Assembly (NCBI RefSeq): GCF_000730665.1 | Contig: NZ_BBIV01000030.1 | Coordinates: forward strand, 1 to 64,000 | Origin: Pseudomonas plecoglossicida NBRC 103162 = DSM 15088 | GTDB taxonomy: Bacteria; Pseudomonadota; Gammaproteobacteria; Pseudomonadales; Pseudomonadaceae | Direction: 5' to 3' | Length of the DNA stretch: 64,000 bases | In this document: one piece after another, positions 18,287-26,103 of the stretch | Position numbering within the stretch: the first letter of the stretch is position 1 | Layout: every line of letters starts with the position of its first letter | The notes under the pieces: generated by a model | What the model was told of the DNA's origin: nothing | Seen by the model: the letters and a program-made list of their open reading frames with translations, nothing else | Databases searched by the model: none | Translations under genes and position numbers: made by a program

Positions 18287-19414
18287 GTGCGCATTGCCGG
18301 TGCCTTGCTGGCCTCGCTGTTGAGCCTGGCCGCCCAGGCCGCCCCCATCCCCCCGGCCAGCCTGGACCGCAGCCTGTGGCCCGAGCAACTGGACAGCCCG
18401 GCGCTGTTCGATGTTGCCTCGCGTGCCGAGATCTTGTCATTCGCCCAGGTGCTCCACGAAAGCGAACTGCTCGACGATGCTGCACTGGCCGCACGTTTGG
18501 GCTTGCGACAGATCAACCTGCAGAAGATCCGGGCGCTGCGTGCGCACATGTGGCAGCGTTTGTGGCTGTCGTACCAGCAAGCCCAGCGCAGTTGCACGGA
18601 AGATGCCTCGTTCTGCTACCCCGTTGGGTCAATGGCGGATTTGCGCTTGCAAGCAGCGACTTTCGCTGCAGATGTCGGCACTTTCTATACCGGATGGATC
18701 GAGCCCAGCCACCAGTTTCATGTGCGCTACCTGGATGAACAGCTGCGCAAGGCAGCCTTGTTGCCGCAGACCAGCAGTGAGGTGGAGCGTCTGTCCAGCC
18801 GGGAGCGCAACGGCGATGAACTCAACGACCGCATGTTCCTGCTGACGTTCGTCGGCGGGCCAGGCCCTGAAGGGGGGAGCACCGACCTGTTGGCAGACTA
18901 CCTGCGCAGACAGAAAATCCAGGGCACCTTCTTTATATTGGGCAATCGCCTGCAGCAGCGTCGTGATGGCGGTGCGGCCGGCGCTCTTGGCCAGCTCTAC
19001 CGAGGGCAATGCGTAGGGATCCAGGGCTGGGAGTATCGCTCCCACGCGCAGTGGAACGGTTGGCAAGACTCGATCAGGCGCGCCCAGGCCCGCGTCCAGG
19101 CCGACCTTGCGCAGCAGTATGTGCCGCTGTTCCGCCCGCCCTACGGCCAGCGCCGTGCCGATGGCGAGGCATTCATGGCCAGCCAGCAGTTGCGGGTTTC
19201 ACTGTGGGACATCGATGCCCAGGACGATAGCGCGCTCAGCGCCGAGGCTTCTGCGCAACGGGTAGTGACCTTGATGCTGCTCTGGCGCAAGGGGGTGATC
19301 CAGTTGCATGACAGCCTGCCCAAGGCACAGCCTGCGGTGGACTGGTTGCTGCACAACACGGTGCAAAGCGGGATCGGCTGGGAAGACTGCCGCGATTACG
19401 CTCATCGCGAATAG
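18287..19414 (+). CDS. NodB-like polysaccharide deacetylase family protein with degenerate active site
   Basis: An exported protein (signal peptide of about 17 residues ending LAAQA) with an N-terminal helical region and a C-terminal NodB-type barrel. Later family motifs are readable: FRPPYGQR, LWDID and IQLHD. Motif 1, normally TFDDG, reads TFVGG (residues about 187-191), so the catalytic base and metal-binding aspartates are missing. The HxxxH motif is reduced to SHAQW. Catalysis by the usual mechanism is therefore doubtful. GTG 18287 is chosen with GGAG ten bases upstream. The earlier GTG at 18254 lies in a TATAGT promoter-like sequence. Confidence 0.8.
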   Translation: MRIAGALLASLLSLAAQAAPIPPASLDRSLWPEQLDSPALFDVASRAEILSFAQVLHESELLDDAALAARLGLRQINLQKIRALRAHMWQRLWLSYQQAQRSCTEDASFCYPVGSMADLRLQAATFAADVGTFYTGWIEPSHQFHVRYLDEQLRKAALLPQTSSEVERLSSRERNGDELNDRMFLLTFVGGPGPEGGSTDLLADYLRRQKIQGTFFILGNRLQQRRDGGAAGALGQLYRGQCVGIQGWEYRSHAQWNGWQDSIRRAQARVQADLAQQYVPLFRPPYGQRRADGEAFMASQQLRVSLWDIDAQDDSALSAEASAQRVVTLMLLWRKGVIQLHDSLPKAQPAVDWLLHNTVQSGIGWEDCRDYAHRE

Positions 19415-19695
19415 AGGGTGTGACTTTTGACTGTAGTCCCGTCTGGGTTGGCCGCCAAGTCCTGTTCGTCATTCGGAAAAATAAACTTCATCGGCACGTA
19501 AAAAAGCTTTTTTCAGTCATGGCTTTTGCGGTATGAAGAAACCAGACAGCCGATTCCTGCAGCACAGGTGGCGTCATCCAGGCCCACCTTGCCAGGTTCG
19601 CTTCCCGCCCGTAGCAACGCGGATACGGGAAGACCGGCAGTCACTCTGCGGCGCAACAGAACGCGCCGTGTGGCTTCGACATAAGGTGACCGAGA

Positions 19696-21090
19696 ATGGA
19701 TGACCAAGGACGCAACCCTTCCTCCAGCAAGCCAATCCTCTATGTACTCGATACCAACGTCCTGATTCACGATCCCAACGCTTTGCTCAACTTCGAGGAG
19801 CACCACGTCGCCATTCCGATGACGGTGCTGGAGGAACTCGACAAGCTCAAGACCGGCAAACAGACCATCGCCGCAGAATGTCGCCAGGCCATTCGCCTGA
19901 TCGACCAGACCCTCGGTGACGCCACACCCAGCGATGTCGAGCAGGGCGTGCCGATCCAGCGTGGCAAGAGCGGGCCCAAGGGTTACCTGTCGATCCTGAT
20001 GTCGCCGCGCAACGAACCCAGCAAGCTGCTGCCGGAAAACCTCAACGACAACATCATCATCAACACCCTGTTCGAAGTACGCAGCCGGCGCGCCGACCTG
20101 GACGTGGTGCTGGTCACCAAAGACATCAACATGCGCCTGAAGGCGCGTGCCTGCGGGATAGCGGCCGAGGACTACAGCACCGACCAGCTGGTCGACGACG
20201 TGTCGTTGCTGTCCAAGGGCTACCACTCGGTCACCGGCTCGTTCTGGGATCGGGTCAGCAAGGTCGATACCCGCCAGGAGCGCGGCCGCACCTGGCATCG
20301 GGTGCAGATGATCGACAACCTGCCTGCCGTGCACATCAACGAGTTCATCATCGATGAACAGGGTTTCGTCGGCTGGGTCAAGGGCATCCGCAACGACGAA
20401 CTGCTGTTGCTCGACCTGCACCAGGAACCGCTGTTGCACCAGGAGGCCTGGGGCCTCAAGCCACGGGACATCCACCAGAGCCTGGCGCTGTTCGCGCTGC
20501 TCGACCCGGATATCCACCTGGTCAACCTGACCGGCGCCGCCGGCTCCGGCAAGACCATCCTGGCGCTGGCTGCGGCCATCGAGCAGACCATGGTCAGCAA
20601 GCGCTACCGTCGCATCATCGCCACCCGCAGCGTGCAGGGGCTGGACCAGGAGATCGGCTTCCTGCCGGGCACCGAGGCGGAGAAGATGGAGCCCTGGCTG
20701 GGCGCCATCACCGACAACCTCGAAGCCTTGCACATGGATGACGAAAGCACCCACGGCAGCGTCGAGTACATCCTCGAAAGGGTGCCGCTGCAGTTCAAGT
20801 CACTGAACTACATTCGCGGTCGCAGCTTCCAGCAGAGCCTGATCCTGATCGACGAATGCCAGAACCTGACCCCGCACCAGATGAAAACCATCATCACCCG
20901 TGCCGGCTCCGGCTCCAAGGTGGTCTGCCTGGGCAACCTGGCGCAGATCGACACCCCTTACCTGTCCGCGACCAGCTCGGGCCTGACCTACCTGACCGAG
21001 CGCTTCAAGGACTTCCCCCATGGCGTGCACATCACCCTGCAAGGGGTGCCGCGCTCGGTGCTGGCCGAGTATGCCGAGTCGCATTTGTAA
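19696..21090 (+). CDS. PIN domain / PhoH family ATPase
   Basis: A 464-residue fusion of an N-terminal PIN ribonuclease-like domain and a C-terminal PhoH ATPase. The PIN start is YVLDTNVLIHDP with the acidic residues. Walker A is GAAGSGKT near residue 280 and Walker B is LILIDECQN. This architecture (YlaK/PhoH2-like) is thought to act as an RNA helicase/nuclease, but the substrate here is unknown. AAGGTGA precedes the ATG. The 280 bases upstream hold only an A6GCT6 palindrome at about 19500. Confidence 0.93.
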   Translation: MDDQGRNPSSSKPILYVLDTNVLIHDPNALLNFEEHHVAIPMTVLEELDKLKTGKQTIAAECRQAIRLIDQTLGDATPSDVEQGVPIQRGKSGPKGYLSILMSPRNEPSKLLPENLNDNIIINTLFEVRSRRADLDVVLVTKDINMRLKARACGIAAEDYSTDQLVDDVSLLSKGYHSVTGSFWDRVSKVDTRQERGRTWHRVQMIDNLPAVHINEFIIDEQGFVGWVKGIRNDELLLLDLHQEPLLHQEAWGLKPRDIHQSLALFALLDPDIHLVNLTGAAGSGKTILALAAAIEQTMVSKRYRRIIATRSVQGLDQEIGFLPGTEAEKMEPWLGAITDNLEALHMDDESTHGSVEYILERVPLQFKSLNYIRGRSFQQSLILIDECQNLTPHQMKTIITRAGSGSKVVCLGNLAQIDTPYLSATSSGLTYLTERFKDFPHGVHITLQGVPRSVLAEYAESHL

Positions 21091-21106
21091 CCCTGAGGTG
21101 CAAAAT

Positions 21107-21136
21107 GTTGCAAGCCTGCACGTGCAGGCTTGCAAC
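21107..21136. repeat. 30-bp perfect palindrome after the PhoH gene
   Basis: GTTGCAAGCCTGCAC is followed directly by its exact complement with no loop. It lies 17 bases past the PhoH stop. It may fold as a terminator stem, but no T-run follows, so it may instead be a protein-binding site or a repeat. Confidence 0.7.
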
Positions 21137-21305
21137 TTCACAGGGTTGCACAAGGGTTTATCGAAGCTTTGCAGCAAGTCAGCCGTGTGATCGTCGGGTG
21201 ACCCATGGTATGGCCCGAAAGAGCATGGCGACTTTTGTTTTCAACCGAGCTACTTCCAAGAGAAGTCGAAAAAATAGAACCCCGGATCGGATTCAGCGCC
21301 TGCAA

Positions 21306-22016
21306 TTACCTCGACTCGCCAGATTCGCTGACGAGCTGGAGAAGAGTAGGTAAAGGGAATTGATGAACTGCTTGTGTAAGGTAGGTGAAGATTGCCAATG
21401 TACCCCCTCCCTGGTCGTAAAAATTTAGGATGTGGGTTGCAGGTACTGTGTTGTCAATGGCTGATACGTGGCCACTAAACGTAGTAAAACTGCTCGGGAA
21501 ATCATATCGTGATTGGCTGTGTGTCCCAATAAACAAACGACCGGGTTGTATTGTTATGCCGTAGCCTGATGTTCTGAGAAAAGTCAGCGTGACCCGGGAA
21601 TTGATAAAAGTTGTGCTACCGCCTACTGGAATGTCGCGTTGGCTTTCTCCTGCCCAGTTTTCCTGCCTCGCTCTAGTGACAACGGCAATCATGATGGGAG
21701 AGGACCGCTGCCAGTTGTTGTTTACCATGACTTCGTAGGCCCAGACGGCTGATCCTTGACCGTCCAGCTGCCAAAGCTGGGAAGGGGGGATATCGATAAT
21801 TGTCTGAACGCCGGGTTTGACTTGTTGCACTTGGCTAAACAGTGGGCCCATGACGGCGCGGACACTGTCTCCTGGTTGCAGCCCCGCCTCAGCAGGTATG
21901 ACCATCCGAGCGGGTACATCCGGAGCGTCGATAATACCTGCCTGAGCTTGTGGAACAGTAGGCGCAGGCAGCGCTCGCCTCTGTACGTGGAAGAGAAGCG
22001 GTTTCGAGCTTGCCAT
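21306..22016 (-). CDS. Hypothetical protein, probably beta-rich, lineage-specific
   Basis: I do not recognise this 236-residue protein. It has no signal peptide or membrane helix. The middle has the pattern of an Ig-like or carbohydrate-type module (GDSVRAVMGP, VKPGVQTIIDIPP, VWAYEVMVNN), followed by a Thr/Ser/Gly-rich beta-type C-terminus. GAGG nine bases before the ATG supports the start. Base composition is lower in G+C than the neighbours. It stands alone on the opposite strand between the PhoH gene and moaC, suggesting later gain. The PVxAGxxVxVxW-like modules of Pseudomonas cell-surface proteins are a possible relation, not shown here. Confidence 0.7.
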   Translation of the reverse strand: MASSKPLLFHVQRRALPAPTVPQAQAGIIDAPDVPARMVIPAEAGLQPGDSVRAVMGPLFSQVQQVKPGVQTIIDIPPSQLWQLDGQGSAVWAYEVMVNNNWQRSSPIMIAVVTRARQENWAGESQRDIPVGGSTTFINSRVTLTFLRTSGYGITIQPGRLFIGTHSQSRYDFPSSFTTFSGHVSAIDNTVPATHILNFYDQGGGTLAIFTYLTQAVHQFPLPTLLQLVSESGESR

Positions 22017-22256
22017 TTGTCAATACCTCAGCGTGTGAACCTTGAATTTACGCCTTTGATTGAATTGGTATAACTGACAAAAATATCAGGTGAAGACTGT
22101 TGCAACTCACTCGTGCTCTTTAAGGGTGAAGGTGCCAGCGCTCGAGTCTTGGGTAGCTGGCGCGATGCTTGCTTGGATGCAAGAGACTGGTTGATCAGTG
22201 AAGTAAATCCTGACCTGAAGGTTTAAGCTAAGAGCTCCCTTCACAGGAGCAGAGCA

Positions 22257-22727
22257 GTGCTGACCCATCTCGATTCCCAGGGGCGCGCCAACATGGTCGA
22301 CGTCACTGAAAAAGCCGTTACCGCACGCGAGGCAATTGCCGAGGCACGCGTGCGAATGTTGCCGCAGACCTTGCAGATGATCGTCGACGGCGAGCATCCC
22401 AAGGGCGATGTGTTCGCCGTGGCGCGCATTGCCGGCATCCAGGCGGCGAAGAAGACCAGCGACCTGATCCCACTGTGCCACCCGCTGATGCTGACCAGCG
22501 TCAAGGTCGAGCTGAGCGCCGAAGGCGTGGATGCGGTGCGTATCGTCGCGCGCTGCAAGCTGGCCGGGCAGACCGGCGTGGAGATGGAGGCACTGACTGC
22601 CGCGAGCGTTGCCGCGCTGTCGATCTACGACATGTGCAAGGCCGTAGACAAGGGCATGGTCATCGAGCAGGTGCGCCTGCTGGAGAAGCTCGGCGGCAAG
22701 AGCGGCCACTACAAGGCGCAGGCGTGA
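22257..22727 (+). CDS. moaC: Cyclic pyranopterin monophosphate synthase MoaC
   Basis: MoaC converts the MoaA product into cyclic pyranopterin monophosphate in molybdenum cofactor synthesis. The 156-residue protein has family motifs MVDVTEK, PLCHPL and KAVDKGM in order. The GTG start at 22257 has AGGAG seven bases upstream. The stop shares one base with the moaD start (TGATG), so the two are translationally coupled. Confidence 0.96.
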   Translation: MLTHLDSQGRANMVDVTEKAVTAREAIAEARVRMLPQTLQMIVDGEHPKGDVFAVARIAGIQAAKKTSDLIPLCHPLMLTSVKVELSAEGVDAVRIVARCKLAGQTGVEMEALTAASVAALSIYDMCKAVDKGMVIEQVRLLEKLGGKSGHYKAQA

Positions 22728-22972
22728 TGAAGGTCAAGGTGATGTACTTCGCGCGCTACCGCGAGCTGCTGGGTGTCGATGCCGAGCGGGTGGAGGGCGA
22801 TTTCAAGGTGCTCGACGATGTGCGTCAGGCGTTGCTGGCCAAGGGTGGGCAGTACGCGTTGCTGGCCGAGCAGAACCTGATGTGTGCGCGCAACGAAGAA
22901 CTGTGCAGGCTCGATGAACCCTTGGAAGAGGGCGACGACGTCGCGTTCTTCCCGCCCGTTACCGGAGGCTGA
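22727..22972 (+). CDS. moaD: Molybdopterin synthase small subunit MoaD
   Basis: MoaD is a ubiquitin-fold sulfur carrier that donates sulfur to precursor Z as part of MPT synthase. The 81-residue protein ends in the required double glycine (FFPPVTGG), the site of adenylation and thiocarboxylation. The ATG overlaps the moaC stop. The same frame continues open upstream within moaC, so a long start there is spurious. moaE starts three bases after its stop. Confidence 0.96.
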   Translation: MKVKVMYFARYRELLGVDAERVEGDFKVLDDVRQALLAKGGQYALLAEQNLMCARNEELCRLDEPLEEGDDVAFFPPVTGG

Positions 22973-22974
22973 AC

Positions 22975-23421
22975 ATGGCCGTGCGCGTTCAGGAAGCGGC
23001 GTTCGACCCGGGGCTCGAAGTCAATGCCATGCATGCCGCGAATGTCGGCGTGGGGGCTGTGGTCGGCTTCGTGGGTTATGTGCGTGATTTCAACGATGGC
23101 CTCGACGTGGCCGGGATGTTCCTCGAGCACTATCCGGGCATGACCGAGAAGGCGCTGGCCAAGATCGTGGTGGAGGCCGAGCAGCGCTGGCCGTTGCTCA
23201 AGGTCGAGGTGTTGCACCGGATCGGCGCGCTGGAGCCGGGTGAGCCGATCGTCTTCGTCGGCGTGGCAAGTGCCCATCGGCAGGCGGCGTTCGATGCCTG
23301 CAACTTCATCATGGACTACCTGAAGACGCGGGCGCCGTTCTGGAAGAAGGAAAATACCCAGGAGGGGCCGAGGTGGGTGGAAGGGAAGCAGGGTGACCAG
23401 GAGGCGGCTGGGCGCTGGTAG
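22975..23421 (+). CDS. moaE: Molybdopterin synthase large subunit MoaE
   Basis: This is the catalytic subunit that binds precursor Z and accepts sulfur from MoaD to form molybdopterin. The 148-residue protein shows the conserved GAVVGFVGYVRDFN, LEHYPGM and HRIGALEPGE segments and the C-terminal PFWKKE with the catalytic lysines. It is last in moaCDE; a REP doublet follows 17 bases past its stop. Confidence 0.96.
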   Translation: MAVRVQEAAFDPGLEVNAMHAANVGVGAVVGFVGYVRDFNDGLDVAGMFLEHYPGMTEKALAKIVVEAEQRWPLLKVEVLHRIGALEPGEPIVFVGVASAHRQAAFDACNFIMDYLKTRAPFWKKENTQEGPRWVEGKQGDQEAAGRW

Positions 23422-23437
23422 GTGTCAAGGGGGTGGC

Positions 23438-23542
23438 CGGGGCTTTGCCCCGGATCGCCGGCAAGCCGGCTCCCACAGGACCTCCACCGTTCTCGAAGTG
23501 TGGGAGCCGGCTTGCCGGCGATTGGGCTGCAAAGCAGCCCCG
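23438..23542. repeat. REP doublet (REPIN) between moaE and rhlB
   Basis: Two inverted copies of the GGAGCCGGCTTGCCGGCGAT core lie about 25 bases apart. They are flanked by GGGGCTTTGCCCC-like and GGGCTGCAAAGCAGCCC hairpins. It sits between convergent genes, a common site for REPs. Confidence 0.92.
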
Positions 23543-23545
23543 ATA

Positions 23546-25012
23546 TCAATGATGTTTACGCGGCACTGGCTTCAATAGCTCATCCGGCGGCATTTCACAC
23601 TTGATCTTACGCCCCAGCAGCTCCTCGATCGCCGGCAGCTGGTAGGAATCATCCTCGCCGGCAAAGCTGATCGACACACCACTGCTGCCCGCACGGCCGG
23701 TACGGCCGATACGGTGCACATAGTCGTCCGGGTCTTCCGGCAAGGTGAAGTTGATCACATGGCTGATGCCGTCGATGTGAATCCCGCGGCCAGCCACGTC
23801 GGTCGCCACCAGCACGGTGATGCGGCCTTCACGGAAGCTCTCCAGGGTACGGATGCGCTTGTGCTGCGGCACGTCCCCCGACAGTTGCGCGGCATTGATG
23901 CCGTCGCGCACCAGTTTTTCCTCGATGCGCCGCACTTCGTCCTTGCGGTTGGCGAACACCATCACCCGTTCCCACTGGTTCTGGGTCACCAGGTTGTACA
24001 GCAGCTTGTACTTGTCGCTGCCGGCCACCGCGTAGACGTGCTGCTCGACGGTTTCGCTGGCGACGTTCTCCGGCTCGATCTCGACGATCGCCGGGTTGGT
24101 GGTCCACTGCTTGGCCAGGTTCATCACGTCTTCGGTGAAGGTGGCGGAGAACAGCAGGGTCTGGCGTTCGCTCTTCGGCGGGGTCTGGCGGATGATCTGC
24201 CGTACCTGGGGGATGAAGCCCATGTCGAGCATGCGGTCGGCTTCGTCCAGCACCATCACCTCGACCATGTCCAGGTGCACTTCGCCGCGCTGGTTGAAGT
24301 CCAGCAGGCGGCCTGGGGTGGCCACCAGGATGTCGCAATGGCGGGCCTCCAGGGCCTTGAGCTGCTTGTCGAAGTCCATGCCACCGACGAAGCTCATGAC
24401 GTTCAGGCCGGTGTACTTGGTCAGGGCGACAGCGTCCTTGGCGATCTGCACCACCAGCTCGCGGGTCGGGGCGATGATCAGCGCGCGCGGCTCGCCCATG
24501 TAACGCTCCTTGGGCGGTGGCGTCTGCTGCAACTGGGAGATGATCGAGATGAGGAACGCGGCGGTCTTGCCGGTACCGGTCTGGGCGCGGCCGATGGCGT
24601 CCTGGCCACGCAGGGTGTAGCCCAGTACCTGGGCCTGGATCGGCGTGCAGTACGGGAAACCGAGGTCGTGGATGGCATGCATCAGCTCGTTGGAGAGCTT
24701 GAAGTCATGGAAGCGGGTCTTGCCTTCCTGCGGCTCGACCACGAAGTCTTCCGGCTTCCACAGGCTGGCCTGGGGCTTGGGCTTGCGTTCGCGGCGCGGT
24801 TTGTCCTTGGCCGGTTTCTCGGCAGCCGGTGCGGCGGCGGGCGTTTCAACCTGGTCCTGGTCGCGAGCCGTGGTGTGGGGTGCCTTGCGCGGTGGCTGAG
24901 GCTGGGCCGCGGGTGGCTCGACGGGCGCAGGCGGCGTGACGCCGGCAGCAGGCGCGACGGCCTGAGGGGCGGCGTCCCCCTTGGCGAATATTTTCTTGAG
25001 TGCCTTGAGCAC
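23546..25012 (-). CDS. rhlB: DEAD-box ATP-dependent RNA helicase RhlB
   Basis: RhlB is an RNA helicase that in enterobacteria works with RNase E in the degradosome. The N-terminal 90 residues are Ala/Pro/Lys-rich and disordered, as in Pseudomonas RhlB. The helicase core follows with AQTGTGKT (motif I), PTREL, VLDEADRMLD (II), SAT (III), VATDVAGRG and HRIGRTGR (VI). Length is 488 residues. It is a single gene converging on moaE. Confidence 0.9.
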   Translation of the reverse strand: MLKALKKIFAKGDAAPQAVAPAAGVTPPAPVEPPAAQPQPPRKAPHTTARDQDQVETPAAAPAAEKPAKDKPRRERKPKPQASLWKPEDFVVEPQEGKTRFHDFKLSNELMHAIHDLGFPYCTPIQAQVLGYTLRGQDAIGRAQTGTGKTAAFLISIISQLQQTPPPKERYMGEPRALIIAPTRELVVQIAKDAVALTKYTGLNVMSFVGGMDFDKQLKALEARHCDILVATPGRLLDFNQRGEVHLDMVEVMVLDEADRMLDMGFIPQVRQIIRQTPPKSERQTLLFSATFTEDVMNLAKQWTTNPAIVEIEPENVASETVEQHVYAVAGSDKYKLLYNLVTQNQWERVMVFANRKDEVRRIEEKLVRDGINAAQLSGDVPQHKRIRTLESFREGRITVLVATDVAGRGIHIDGISHVINFTLPEDPDDYVHRIGRTGRAGSSGVSISFAGEDDSYQLPAIEELLGRKIKCEMPPDELLKPVPRKHH

Positions 25013-25113
25013 GATCGTCTCGTCAACTGGTTAAGGAATGTACGCCCGGCAGTGTAAAGCAAGATCCGGGCGCAGCGTAGCGGAATACTCCCACAACTAC
25101 AGGCGAGCCTTGC

Positions 25114-25770
25114 TTATTGCAACTGCTTGCTCAACCAGTCGTGGATATCGCTCAACTCCTCGACCACCACTTCATGCTCCATGGGGTACTCGTGCCAGCG
25201 CGCGGCGACACCCCAGGTGTTCAGGTATTCGAAGGCCGTCCGGCCCATGGCCGGGATCACCACCGAATCGTGCATACCGTGCAGGCACAGGGCGGGGGTG
25301 CGCTGCTGGCAGGCGCTCAGCTGGTGACTGTCGGTGAAGGTCGGGGCATAGGTGGACAGGGCGATCACCCCACCCAGCGCTTCCTGCCACCTGATATAGG
25401 CGGTGTGCAGGACCACGGCGCCGCCCTGGGAGAACCCCGCGAGGAAGATCCGCGACAGACTGATGCCCTTGGCTTGCTCCGCCTTGATCAGGTCGATCAC
25501 CTGGTCAGCCGAGGCTTCGAGCTGCACTTCGTCGATGGCGCGAGCCGGGGTCATGGCCTTGATGTCGTACCAGCTGGGCATGGCATAGCCGCCATTGATG
25601 GTGACTGGCCGCGTCGGTGCCTGGGGCATGACGAAGCGGGTACTCAGCAGGCGCTCCTGCATGAATTCGGCCACCGGTAGGAAGTCGTAACGGTCGGCAC
25701 CCAGGCCGTGCAACCAGATCACACAGGCATCTGCGGTTTTCTGTGGTTCAAGAATGAGCGGGTGGGTCAT
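25114..25770 (-). CDS. Alpha/beta-hydrolase carboxylesterase
   Basis: A cytoplasmic serine hydrolase of the phospholipase/carboxylesterase family (218 residues) that acts on short acyl esters in characterised Pseudomonas homologues. The N-terminal HGLGADRYDF holds the oxyanion region. The nucleophile elbow is GFSQGG, and the Asp and His follow in the C-terminal third (SVVIPAMG, YPMEHEV). It lies about 100 bases upstream of the rhlB start on the same strand. Confidence 0.9.
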   Translation of the reverse strand: MTHPLILEPQKTADACVIWLHGLGADRYDFLPVAEFMQERLLSTRFVMPQAPTRPVTINGGYAMPSWYDIKAMTPARAIDEVQLEASADQVIDLIKAEQAKGISLSRIFLAGFSQGGAVVLHTAYIRWQEALGGVIALSTYAPTFTDSHQLSACQQRTPALCLHGMHDSVVIPAMGRTAFEYLNTWGVAARWHEYPMEHEVVVEELSDIHDWLSKQLQ

Positions 25771-26103
25771 GACTGCTCCGAAAGTGTGCGTGCTTTGTTA
25801 TGAAGTGCGTAAAAAGGAGGCGCAGGAATTGATTGTCGAAAAAAGAATGTCGCAACGATACAAGTTTCACTACTTGACGATTGCTTAATCGCTCCAGCCT
25901 TCGACTGTGGTACGCGCTTTGCTATGTAACCTTCGATGCGAAGGGACAAGCCCAGACGGTAACACCCTTTGCAAGCGAAGGCTGTCATAGAACGGCCCAT
26001 TGCGCCAATTGACCCAATAACAAGCCAACTCGGGTCGGATACGCCTCAAAAGGGTGCGGTGCAATTCCGGCTCGGTACAACAAGAGCGATTTGGAGGTTG
26101 TGA
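25771..26103 (+). other. Regulatory gap upstream of aapJ
   Basis: No gene is seen here. The region is A+T-rich near the esterase start and carries the sigma-54 promoter at 25908-25923. The rest forms the aapJ leader, ending in an AGGTTGTGA stretch before the ATG. Confidence 0.75.
25908..25923 (+). promoter_or_regulatory. Sigma-54 (RpoN) promoter of aapJQMP
   Basis: TGGTACG-CGCT-TTGCT matches the -24/-12 consensus TGGCACG-N4-TTGCW at all but one position, with exactly ten bases between GG and GC. The start would be near 25934, about 170 bases before aapJ. Nitrogen- or substrate-responsive enhancer control is expected. Confidence 0.8.

Noticed and set aside
22017..22256. Moco riboswitch upstream of moaC
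   Set aside because: I could not recognise the conserved Moco RNA core. The region is short and G+C-poor, and a covariance search would be needed.
25767..26000. 77-codon minus-strand frame upstream of the esterase gene
   Set aside because: It overlaps the sigma-54 promoter, has no ribosome site and reads as noise.
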